Source: an uncultured Bacteroidales bacterium (GTDB taxonomy: Bacteria > Bacteroidota > Bacteroidia > Bacteroidales > UBA1715). Taken from it: 34,603 nucleotides of DNA. Both the position numbers and the translations under genes were made by a program. Position 1 is the stretch's first letter. Each line of letters begins with the position of its first letter. Below are positions 1 to 8,600 of this stretch, piece by piece. The notes beneath the pieces were generated by a model. The model searched no databases. It was not told the DNA's origin and saw only the letters and a program-made list of their open reading frames with translations. Location of the stretch: contig CALAUG010000076.1 in NCBI GenBank assembly GCA_937892155.1, positions 1-34,603 on the forward strand. Direction: 5' to 3'.

Positions 1-2
1 AC

Positions 3-2066
3 AACTACATCTCGAAGGAAACCATCCCGGGAGAATACAAATACTACGCTGCACAGACATTGAAAGGCTGCGAAGGTGAGACAGGAGTTGCTACATATAC
101 AATCAAGGCATTACCAAATGCCCCAGTAATTACACCTCAGAAGAGTCTCTGCGAATACGAAGAAGCTCCAATGTTGTCAGCTGGCGGTGAAAATATAACC
201 TGGTATGCATCGGATCAGGTAACAGTTGTTGGAACGGATGACACCTATTTGACAACCGATATGACACCAGGCAACAAGAAGTTTTATATAACACAAACAA
301 TTGATGGTTGCGAAGGACCGAAAGCACCTCTTTCGTACCAAGTAAACCGTAAGCCTGATGCACCATCGGTAACAGGTGCAAGTGTTTGTGAAGGAAGTAC
401 GGAAATACCGTCTTTGTCTACAAATTTGATTAGCGATAGTTGGTATGCCGATGAAACAGCAAAGACGAAAATAGGTACTGGTTATAATTATACTCCGGAA
501 GCAAAAGATGCCATTGGTAGTGGTCTACATCCGTTCTATGTACGTCGTGAACTTGCAGGATGTCAGAGTGACATTGTTATGGCTGCTCTGAATGTCATCC
601 CTAAGCCTGTATTTTCAATAGGAAATGATACGACTCTTTGTATATATGATAGCGTATTGGTTATTCAGGCAGAAAATTTCACACCTGCCATTACATCTAC
701 ATCGTTTATAGATTGGACTGTAAAAGGTTCAAGTTTGTCAAAACGATACATGGATAATGAAGATCATTCAATACAGCCAACAAATATGTTGAGTACTGCT
801 GGTAAATATGAAATCAGTGCTGTATATACTTACAAGTACGATGCAGGAGTTTGTTATAGTGATACAATTCAAATGGATTATACTGTAATAGACCGTGCCC
901 GCACTCCAATAGTATTTAGTAAGGTAATTTGTCAGGGTGACGAAATAGATCAGTTGCAAGCTTTGGGAAGCCCTAATGTTATGTGGATGAGTATTGATGG
1001 TACGTTGCCGGTTTATTCTCAGGGTCCTAAATATAAATTTGATGCGGGGCAAATGCTTGATACTGGCGTATACCGTTTCGTAATCTACGATATAAATATC
1101 TATGATATGGATAATAATTTGGGATGTAAATCTGAAATAGACACTGTTTTCTTGACTGTTGCACCTCAGGCACAGACAAAAATAGTTGGTCCAGATTCAG
1201 TTTGTGTTGGTGTAACGGAACAATATTATACACAATACACACCTAAGAGTAATTATATGTGGAATGTAACTGGTGGAAATTTGAACTATTCTAAAGATAT
1301 GTCATCAACGTCAGTTCGTTACGTAGACTGGTTGAATGCCGGTATAGATACTTTGACTGTTTACGAACAAACATGGGCAGGCTGCGAGGGTTTTGACACA
1401 CTTGTCGTTCGAATTGCTCCTGCTCCAGTTGCGTCATTTGTATGGTCAATGCCAGGATATACGAATATCATAGAATTACGTGACAGCACAGTTCAGGACA
1501 GCCTGTGGGTTGTAAACGACTTAGGCGAGCTTGAGCCTGAAATTATTCCGTATACGATGTCATGGAACTTTGGTCACCAGGGAGAACCTGAGACCGATGT
1601 AGATACAGTGATACCATACGAAAAACGCAACTATCCGTTCCGCGAGGGCAACTACATCTACGGTTACAACTGTCCGATACTGACGGTAACGAACTTATAC
1701 GGCTGTGAATCAAAGTACACGGAATGTATATTTGTGAATCTGACATCATCATTGTTTGTGCCTACAGCATTTTCACCTACGAATCCAGCTCACAGCGTAC
1801 GTTCATTTGGTCCTAAAGGTTACAATTTGAAGACTTGCGAGATTTCGGTATACGACAAATGGGGCAATCTGCTATGGTACTCCGACGAAGTTGTTGACGG
1901 AATGTTCGTAGGAACTTGGGACGGCCGTTACGAAGGCAAGATGATGAAGTCCGACGTATATATCTGGAAGATGGAGGCTTCATTCCTTGACGGACAAATC
2001 TGGGAAGGCTTCGATACAGGTAATGGTAAGAAAACGAAATTCGGTAGCGTAACGTTAGTACGCTAA
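3..2066 (+). CDS. T9SS type-B sorted Ig-like repeat surface protein (5' partial)
   Basis: The reading frame is open from the left edge (first codon at base 3), so the start lies outside the window and the TTG at 60 is not a real start. 687 residues are visible. The visible part is a chain of Ig/PKD-like units, several carrying a Cys-Glu-Gly or Leu-Cys-Glu motif followed about 20-30 residues later by a WYA(S/D) motif. The last ~105 residues (from SLFVPTAFSP) form a gliding-motility-associated C-terminal domain (CHU_C/TIGR04131 type), with the usual YDKWGN and TWDGR motifs and a final VTLVR. By family knowledge this domain directs export through the type IX secretion system and attachment at the surface. 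The ligand or function of the repeats cannot be read from sequence. A strong terminator follows the stop codon. Confidence 0.88.
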   Translation, partial: NYISKETIPGEYKYYAAQTLKGCEGETGVATYTIKALPNAPVITPQKSLCEYEEAPMLSAGGENITWYASDQVTVVGTDDTYLTTDMTPGNKKFYITQTIDGCEGPKAPLSYQVNRKPDAPSVTGASVCEGSTEIPSLSTNLISDSWYADETAKTKIGTGYNYTPEAKDAIGSGLHPFYVRRELAGCQSDIVMAALNVIPKPVFSIGNDTTLCIYDSVLVIQAENFTPAITSTSFIDWTVKGSSLSKRYMDNEDHSIQPTNMLSTAGKYEISAVYTYKYDAGVCYSDTIQMDYTVIDRARTPIVFSKVICQGDEIDQLQALGSPNVMWMSIDGTLPVYSQGPKYKFDAGQMLDTGVYRFVIYDINIYDMDNNLGCKSEIDTVFLTVAPQAQTKIVGPDSVCVGVTEQYYTQYTPKSNYMWNVTGGNLNYSKDMSSTSVRYVDWLNAGIDTLTVYEQTWAGCEGFDTLVVRIAPAPVASFVWSMPGYTNIIELRDSTVQDSLWVVNDLGELEPEIIPYTMSWNFGHQGEPETDVDTVIPYEKRNYPFREGNYIYGYNCPILTVTNLYGCESKYTECIFVNLTSSLFVPTAFSPTNPAHSVRSFGPKGYNLKTCEISVYDKWGNLLWYSDEVVDGMFVGTWDGRYEGKMMKSDVYIWKMEASFLDGQIWEGFDTGNGKKTKFGSVTLVR

Positions 2067-2091
2067 TTCGTACAAATCAAAATTCTTTGTG

Positions 2092-2129
2092 AACATCCCT
2101 TAAATATAATGTTTAAGGGATGTTTTTTT
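2092..2129 (+). terminator. Rho-independent terminator of the T9SS surface protein gene
   Basis: A perfect 13-bp stem (2092-2104 pairs with 2112-2124) closes a 7-base loop and is followed by a T run to 2129. It begins 25 bases after the stop codon of the upstream + strand gene. Confidence 0.92.
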
Positions 2130-2173
2130 ATAGTTCTATACATATTGTAGAATTATTCTATTTCCTTCCTTAC

Positions 2174-2215
2174 AGAAAAAAAGAGGCGATGCAAATTTAT
2201 TTGCATCGCCTCTTT
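2174..2215 (-). terminator. Rho-independent terminator of pgi
   Basis: A perfect 16-bp stem (2180-2195 with 2200-2215) has a TTTA loop. On the - strand the hairpin is followed by a run of T (the A run at 2176-2182 on +). It sits 19 bases past the pgi stop. Together with the + strand terminator it insulates the two convergent genes. Confidence 0.92.
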
Positions 2216-2234
2216 AATAATGATGAATTCTATA

Positions 2235-3884
2235 TTATCTCATTTCTTTGTATTTGTTAATCAATCCGTTTGTTGAAGAATCGTGGCTTGCAACCTTGTC
2301 ATTGTTCTGCAATTCAGGAAGAATAACATTTGCCAATTGTTTTCCAAGTTGAACTCCCCATTGGTCGAAACTGAAAATATTCCAAATAATACCTTGGGTG
2401 AAAATCTTATGCTCGTACATTGCGATTAAAGCACCCAATGTTCTTGGAGTTAATTTCTTGAACAAGATTGAATTTGTTGGGATATTACCTTTGAATACCA
2501 TATAAGGTAACAACATAGCAATATCTTCGTCTGATTTACCTTGTTTTTTCAATTCGGCAGTAACTTGTTCTGCAGTTTTGCCCATCATAAGAGCTTCTGG
2601 TTGAGCGAAGAAGTTTGCCAACAATTTTGGATGATGGTCGCCGATTGGATTTTGAGAAATTGCAGGAGCCATGAAATCGCAAGGAATCATTTTAGTTCCT
2701 TGGTGAATCAATTGGTAGAATGCGTGTTGACCATTTGTTCCTGGTTCACCCCAAATAATAGGTCCTGTTTGGTAATCAACAGCTTTTCCGTTGCGGTCAA
2801 CATATTTACCATTACTTTCCATATTTCCTTGTTGGAAGTATGCAGAGAAACGGTGCATATATTGGTCGTAAGGAAGAATTGCTTCTGTTTCGGCACCATA
2901 GAAATTGTTGTACCAAATGCCAATCAAAGCCATTGTTACTGGAATATTCTTGCTAAATTCTGTGTTACGGAAGTGGTTATCCATTGCGTGAGCACCTTCT
3001 AGCAATTCTTGGTAGTTTTCGAAACCAATTGAGCAAGCGATAGATAATCCAATAGCACTCCACAAAGAGTAACGGCCGCCAACCCAATCCCAGAATTCAA
3101 ACATATTGTTTGTGTCAATACCGAATTCAGAAACTGCTTTAGCGTTGGTACTCAAAGCAACGAAATGTTTTGCAACAGCTTTTTCGTCTTTTGCTGCCTT
3201 TAAGAACCAATCTTTTGCAGTGTGCGCATTCGTCATTGTTTCAAGAGTTGTGAAAGTCTTAGAAGCGATGATGAACAACGTTGTTTCAGGATTTACTTTC
3301 TTCAAAGTTTCAGCCATGTGTGTTCCGTCAATGTTCGAAACAAAATGGTTTGTGATATTAGGTTTTTTGTATGGTTTCAAAGCTTCGGTAACCATGAGTG
3401 GGCCAAGGTCGGAACCACCAATACCAACATTTACGATGTCGGTAATTGCTTTACCAGTATAACCTTTCCATTCGCCAGAAATGATTTTTTTAGAAAAATC
3501 TTTCATTTGGGCAAGAACACGGTTTACATCTGGCATTACATCTTTTCCATCAGAAAGGATAGGTTTATTACTACGATTACGCAAAGCAACGTGAAGTACA
3601 GAACGTTTTTCTGTCTTGTTGATTTTTTCGCCTGTGAATTCAGCTTCGATAGCATCTTTCAAACCACATTCTTCAGCTAATTTTTGAAGAAGTGACATTA
3701 CTTTTTCGTCAACAAGGTTTTTTGAGAAATCGACGAAAATATCTTCAAATTGTAATGAATATTTTGCTGCACGCTGAGGATCTTTAGCGAACATATCCTT
3801 CATTTGCGTACCATTGAACGTGGCGAAATATTTTTCCAATTCTTTCCACGCGCTCGTTTGAGTAGGATTAATTGTTGGTAACAT
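2235..3884 (-). CDS. pgi: Glucose-6-phosphate isomerase
   Basis: Interconverts glucose 6-phosphate and fructose 6-phosphate in the cytoplasm (glycolysis and gluconeogenesis); fructose 6-phosphate also feeds GDP-mannose and hence GDP-fucose. The 549-residue length is normal for the long bacterial form. Both family signatures are visible: VGGRYSLWSAIGLS around residue 268 and the C-terminal FDQWGVQLGKQLA around 506. By alignment from memory with the E. coli enzyme, the catalytic residues are Glu356 (in QQGNMES), His387 (in NGQHAFYQ) and Lys515 (in QLGKQLA). The phosphate-binding GIGGSDLGP segment is at 154-162. It is a single gene with its own -7 element upstream and terminator downstream. Confidence 0.97.
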   Translation of the reverse strand: MLPTINPTQTSAWKELEKYFATFNGTQMKDMFAKDPQRAAKYSLQFEDIFVDFSKNLVDEKVMSLLQKLAEECGLKDAIEAEFTGEKINKTEKRSVLHVALRNRSNKPILSDGKDVMPDVNRVLAQMKDFSKKIISGEWKGYTGKAITDIVNVGIGGSDLGPLMVTEALKPYKKPNITNHFVSNIDGTHMAETLKKVNPETTLFIIASKTFTTLETMTNAHTAKDWFLKAAKDEKAVAKHFVALSTNAKAVSEFGIDTNNMFEFWDWVGGRYSLWSAIGLSIACSIGFENYQELLEGAHAMDNHFRNTEFSKNIPVTMALIGIWYNNFYGAETEAILPYDQYMHRFSAYFQQGNMESNGKYVDRNGKAVDYQTGPIIWGEPGTNGQHAFYQLIHQGTKMIPCDFMAPAISQNPIGDHHPKLLANFFAQPEALMMGKTAEQVTAELKKQGKSDEDIAMLLPYMVFKGNIPTNSILFKKLTPRTLGALIAMYEHKIFTQGIIWNIFSFDQWGVQLGKQLANVILPELQNNDKVASHDSSTNGLINKYKEMR

Positions 3885-3906
3885 TATATTTAATATTTAA
3901 TTTCCC

Positions 3907-3914
3907 CAAAGGTA
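3907..3914 (-). promoter_or_regulatory. Putative -7 element of the pgi promoter
   Basis: Read on the - strand this is TACCTTTG, a match to the Bacteroidetes TAnnTTTG -7 consensus, 23 bases before the pgi ATG. No TTG lies at the expected 19-20 base spacing upstream, so only the -7 half is supported. Confidence 0.5.
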
Positions 3915-3920
3915 AGCATT

Positions 3921-3944
3921 AATGCACAATTCATAATGCACAAT
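3921..3944. repeat. Short direct repeat AATGCACAAT x2 upstream of pgi
   Basis: AATGCACAAT occurs at 3921-3930 and again at 3935-3944, with TCAT between. It lies just upstream of the pgi -7 element. The 14-base period could suit an operator, but similar AT-rich runs are common intergenic filler in Bacteroidales, so no function is assigned. Confidence 0.5.
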
Positions 3945-3974
3945 GGTAATTAATTTCAATCGTGAAAACCAATT

Positions 3975-4322
3975 TTAAATCAATTGTCTGATAGTTGTTT
4001 GATTCTGAATTTTTAAATTGACGAGATCCACATTCTCAAGAATATAAATCTTGGAATTGAATGTTTGTTTAGAATTTTGTTGAAGTATCTGCGAAAAAGA
4101 ATATTCAGGATGATTGTTTTGGGTTTTTAGACAATTTTCCAATTGTATCTGCTCAGTGTTGAAACATATAATGCCGTTGTAAAATTCCACTTTGGCCGTT
4201 TCCTGATAGCTATTGAAACTTTCTTCTAAATAATTCAGTTTTTTTTTATCGTCGATGTGTAACTTTGCAAGTTTATGAAGCACATTGCCGTCAAATATAT
4301 ACTGCGCCGAAAGAGTCCTCAT
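3975..4322 (-). CDS. Small protein resembling a gutted amidohydrolase (N- and C-terminal ends only)
   Basis: A 115-residue cytoplasmic protein with no signal peptide. Its N-terminus (ISAxYIF-like start, then VEFYNGIICF around residues 45-54) resembles the start of Bacteroidetes amidohydrolases of the chlorohydrolase/aminodeoxyfutalosine deaminase type, where YNGILCPGFVNAHCH normally follows. Its end (FSQILQQN, then ILENVDLVNLKI and RQLI) resembles the end of the same proteins. The metal-binding His-x-His and the whole catalytic barrel, roughly 250 residues, are missing. The ATG overlaps the DUF4296 stop by 4 bases, so it is translationally coupled and is the last gene of the SprB/SprF operon. 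The likeness is recalled, not computed. It may be a decaying remnant or a repurposed small protein. Confidence 0.5.
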   Translation of the reverse strand: MRTLSAQYIFDGNVLHKLAKLHIDDKKKLNYLEESFNSYQETAKVEFYNGIICFNTEQIQLENCLKTQNNHPEYSFSQILQQNSKQTFNSKIYILENVDLVNLKIQNQTTIRQLI

Positions 4323-4702
4323 TGCTCTGTTTTTGCTTGATGGTTGTTTTTCTCAAGAATAGTTTTCGTCTTATTGAGCGAATCAATCACATCGTTGTAT
4401 ATGTCTTTGATTTTTCCAGCCAATGTGTATTCTTCTACACTTTTTCTAAAAATGCTGTCATTACATTCGTGCTTTGCAAAAATGACAGAATCGTAATATG
4501 CAGGAGACAATTTTATGTCGGTTTTGTTAGCTGTGTTGTAGGTAAATATTTCTGCATCAAGCATGTGAATATCATATAATGTCGCCACTAATTCTTCTTC
4601 CGATAAAATTCCTTCGCTGGTGATTTTAGGTGCTTTTGTTTTGCAGGAAATACAAGCAATAATGCAGAATATGGAAATTACAATGTATTGCGGTATTTTC
4701 AT
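4319..4702 (-). CDS. DUF4296 family lipoprotein
   Basis: A 127-residue protein with a short hydrophobic leader ending in a lipobox-like CISC at Cys20, so probably a lipoprotein. The body carries the DUF4296 pattern: an LSEEELVATLYDIHMLDA stretch near residues 33-50, then a SPAYYDSVIFAKHECNDSIFRKS segment. DUF4296 is a Bacteroidetes family of unknown biochemical function. Its start overlaps the PorP/SprF stop by 4 bases (4699-4702) and its stop overlaps the next gene by 4 bases, so the three are co-translated. The context suggests a link to the envelope or T9SS cargo, but this is inference. Confidence 0.75.
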   Translation of the reverse strand: MKIPQYIVISIFCIIACISCKTKAPKITSEGILSEEELVATLYDIHMLDAEIFTYNTANKTDIKLSPAYYDSVIFAKHECNDSIFRKSVEEYTLAGKIKDIYNDVIDSLNKTKTILEKNNHQAKTEQ

Positions 4703-5604
4703 TTGTTTTCTTTTTGATTGAATTTTACGGAAAGGAACACTTCATGTGCGCCACGTGATCCTAAACGAAGTTTAGAATAGGTAATGTCGTATGAATATCC
4801 AAAGGAAATCATTTGACGATATGTATATCCTAAAAATAATACTACAGCATCGCTACTGCGGTACGATAATCCGCCCCAAAGAGTTTCTTTGTATGTCAGA
4901 CGTGAAGATGCTTCAATTTGCCAAGGCGAAGCATAAACTTTTCTTGCAACGATTGACGATTCAGATTTGACGGTCTTAGACAACATATATTTGCAGCCAA
5001 CCATTATATTTAGGTGGCTTTTAAAGCGGTTTAGTGTGTTGTCAATTGCAAGCGTGTCATCGTATATTTCAATGTGGTTGTTGAATAATTGATCAACAGA
5101 AACCCCAAAGAAGTAGTGTCGCAAATCATAGTAAACACCAAATGTAGCATCTGGTCTGATAGATTTATACATCGATTCGTTCAAGTTTGTTTCCTCGTCG
5201 AGGAATTGGATTTTTGACATATCAACGGAGTATTGAATCAGTCCGATGTTTAATCCAAATGAGAGTTTTGAAAATGTACCGATGCGTACTAAATATGAGT
5301 ATGCTCCATATACGCCAAATTTGCTGAACGCTCCTTGACTATCGTTAAAAATCATGCCGCCCCAGCCCATAGGATGTTTTTTTGCCTTCCCTGTCAATGT
5401 AATGGTTGCGGTGATAGGCGCATTTTCTATACCGACGAATTGATATCTGTTGTTTACCTGTGCTTGATAATAATCATGCAAGCTTGTAACTGCAGGGTTA
5501 TAGGCAAATTCATTGAACATATACATAGAGTATAGTGGCGTTTGTTGTGCAAAAGCACCTGCCGACGCTAATAATAATGTTATGTATAGAACAATTTTTT
5601 TCAT
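4699..5604 (-). CDS. PorP/SprF family type IX secretion system outer-membrane protein
   Basis: 301 residues with a signal peptide (about 1-19, ending AFAQ) and then the family-typical PLYSMYMFNEFAYNPA segment. The rest is alternating beta strands of an outer-membrane barrel, with GWGGMIFND, SFGLNIGLIQYSVD and a C-terminal strand ending VFLSVKF. In Flavobacterium johnsoniae, SprF is needed for secretion of the SprB adhesin, and PorP/SprF paralogues typically sit next to the type-B CTD protein they serve. Here the gene starts on the base after the stop codon of the giant SprB-like gene, so it is very likely the dedicated partner of that adhesin. Confidence 0.9.
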   Translation of the reverse strand: MKKIVLYITLLLASAGAFAQQTPLYSMYMFNEFAYNPAVTSLHDYYQAQVNNRYQFVGIENAPITATITLTGKAKKHPMGWGGMIFNDSQGAFSKFGVYGAYSYLVRIGTFSKLSFGLNIGLIQYSVDMSKIQFLDEETNLNESMYKSIRPDATFGVYYDLRHYFFGVSVDQLFNNHIEIYDDTLAIDNTLNRFKSHLNIMVGCKYMLSKTVKSESSIVARKVYASPWQIEASSRLTYKETLWGGLSYRSSDAVVLFLGYTYRQMISFGYSYDITYSKLRLGSRGAHEVFLSVKFNQKENK

Positions 5605-8600
5605 TTATCGTAAAATTGATACCGAACCCGTTTTGGTTGGGGTATTGTTTTCGTCGTTATATTCAATTACATAATAATACGTTCCCATTGGAAGTTCGTT
5701 GCCATTGTAAGCACGGCCATCCCACGGATGATCTGCATATCCTTTCTTACATTCGTAAACTTTGCTTCCCCAACGGTTAAACACTGTGACAACAGCGTTC
5801 GGACAAATTGATAAATAAGGAATTACCCATGTGTCATTGGTTCCATCTCCGTTAGGAGAAAAGCCTGTTGGCACAAATACGCTTGCATATACGTTTACAA
5901 ATACGGAAGATTTTTCTTTACATCCGTGTGTGGTTGTTGCGACGGCATAAATGTAGTTTGCTTCGTCAACTATAGTCTGTAATCCGTACAAACCGCTTCT
6001 GTCGTAACTTTGCTTGTTGGTTGCTGTGTCTGGAATTGTTCCTTTTCCCAACATTTCAATATCAAATGAACGCCAGAATATTGACGTGATTCCGTTTTCT
6101 CCTATTTGATTGACAAACCAAGGCTCTTCCGTTGGATTGAATAAATATGTTGCATTTTTTACTGTAAGAACGGAATCAATACCAACATAATTATTTAATT
6201 CATCATATACTTCAATGGCAAAGTTAACCGAATCATAGTGGGAAATATTATAACGTGCAGGTTTTGATTGACAACCATCTATCATATATGTTGCAACGAT
6301 TTCTGTACTGTCTGAATAATATACAGATAGTGGGTTTACCCACGTTTGTTCTTCATTTGGACTAGCTATTGCAGCCAATACATTGTTTTCTTGTGATGTC
6401 CATTCATACGAAATTGTAGCATCGCTTGGAACATATCCGTGTTTGTACGTCGTTTTTGTATCAATGGCTACTTCCAATGAGTCTTCGAAACAAATCTCTT
6501 TTCTCTGAAGCGTTGTGTCGTTCACACTGTAGATTGTCGCGTTTAGATTTATATTGGCTTCTATAGAGCCTGCGTCAAATGTTTTGGAGCATTCATTTGA
6601 ACCAGTTACTGTAACTTCATAATTACCAGAAGATAACTGCGTTGCGTGTGGATTTGTTTGACTTTTTGCGTCATTCCATAGGAATGTGTAGTCGGATAGA
6701 TTTGCAGAACTATGTGATGTGTAGTCGCCTTCTGAAATGAATATTTCTGTGATTTCTATTTCTCCGTCTGCCGCATTGTCTGTTGTTGCATAGTAGTTAC
6801 AACGGGCGTGGGTTGTATTCGTCACAATTGATTCTGGAACGGAAGGGTAGGTGTATAAACTCTTAGTGATATAACAACTTTCTGGGTTGGTTGCATTTGT
6901 AATGGTACAAATGTATTCTCCAGCTTCAAGATTTGATAATGTTCTGTTTTCTTCTGTTTCAAAATCTGTCCACGTACCTGATTCGGAAATAGTTCCCCAT
7001 CTGAAACGGTAAATGCCATTAGTGATGCCGCCTGTAATAGTATCCAATGTGATTTCTCCAACATTTGCTCGCGATCCACATTCTGTGACTTTTACGTTGA
7101 ATGTTGCTTCAAGTTCTGTTGGATCTTCCATTGTATGGGAAACTTTCTCGCTTGGACAGTTATACGAATCTGTTACAACAACGGTATATGTCCCTGCAAA
7201 ACGTCCTGTTAATTCTGGATCGTTAGATGATTGTAAAACAGCATCGCTTGCAGAATACCATTCGTAGTGATATGGTCCAGTTCCGCCATCAACTTGAGCC
7301 ATCATATTACCAGTTCCACCTTTACACGTAATTTGTGGCGTTTCGTCAATACTTACAGTGAGTGGTTGTGGCTCTTTTACTTCTTCAAATTCGTAAGAAG
7401 CGGTACATCCTTTACTATCAACTACGGAAACTGAATATGTTCCTTTACCCAATGTTTTCGCTATAGCGGAATGTTCCGATGCATTGTGCGACCATTTATA
7501 AGTAAACGGTGCATATCCATTATTGGTAAATACTTGCAATTCAGCGTCACTTCTTCCTTTACAAGTTATAGGCGCAGTCTGCAACCCTTGTAATGAGAAG
7601 TTCGAAATGTCCGAAATGCTTGTTTGTCCGCTTATTTCGCATCCAACATTATCGGTTATTGTCACAACATATAAGTCGTTAGCCAGAATGTCGTGAACGG
7701 TATCCTGCGTGCCGACAATAGTACCATTTTTATCAGTCCACTTATAGGTGTATGGAGCCTGACCGCCAACAATGTCAACTGTTGCAGAACCATTACTTTT
7801 CTTACAATAAGAAGGTTCTGTTTCGGCAAAGAATAACTGCATTTGTGCAGGTTCTTCTATCGTGATATCTGCTGTGACAGGACAGTCTGCATGGTTCGCA
7901 TCGTAAGCAGTTACGTGGTAATTTCCTTTTGCCAATCCAGTTATTGTGTTAGTGTTTCCAATTGCAGTATTCTCCGAATTATACCAGGTATAGGTTACGG
8001 TCCCTTCCATATTTTCGGTAATAGCACTGGCAGAACCATTTGCCTTGCCGTAACAGTTGGCATCTTCTTTCGTGTCAATAGCGACAGCTATTTTTTTCTC
8101 AGCAATCGTGATAGATTGCGATAAAACGCAGTTGTTCTTATCGGTTGCTTCTACAGAATATGTTGTTCCATCTGTAAGGTCGTGGGCTACTTTTGTCGTT
8201 TCTCCGTTAGACCATAGGTATGTATAGTTTGCCGTTGATTCGTTGGAAATGTTTATTTGATATGACTCTCCATCACAGTTAGAAGAAAGTCTTTCAAATT
8301 CTGCAGTGGCAGTTAATTGATGTCCGATAGTAATTGTTGTATCGAATGTACAGGTTCCGTCGGTTAATAACAGTGTATATGCTCCAGCAGTAAGGCCAGA
8401 AATATCTTTGGTCGTTGCAAATTCAGTTCCGTTTGTCGACCATGCGTATGTATAGGAACCGTTGATAGAACCTGTCGGCGTTACTGATATTATTCCCGAT
8501 GGAGTTCCTTCACCGCAAATAGGTAATGTTGGGGTTACTGAGCTTAACATTAATCGGTCGGTACGTCCGTCAACGGTAAATGTTTTTTTCTCTGCGCAAC

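Noticed and set aside
2541..3680. + strand open frames of 118-153 codons opposite pgi
   Set aside because: pgi is complete with conserved catalytic residues throughout; the opposite frames have no homology signals.
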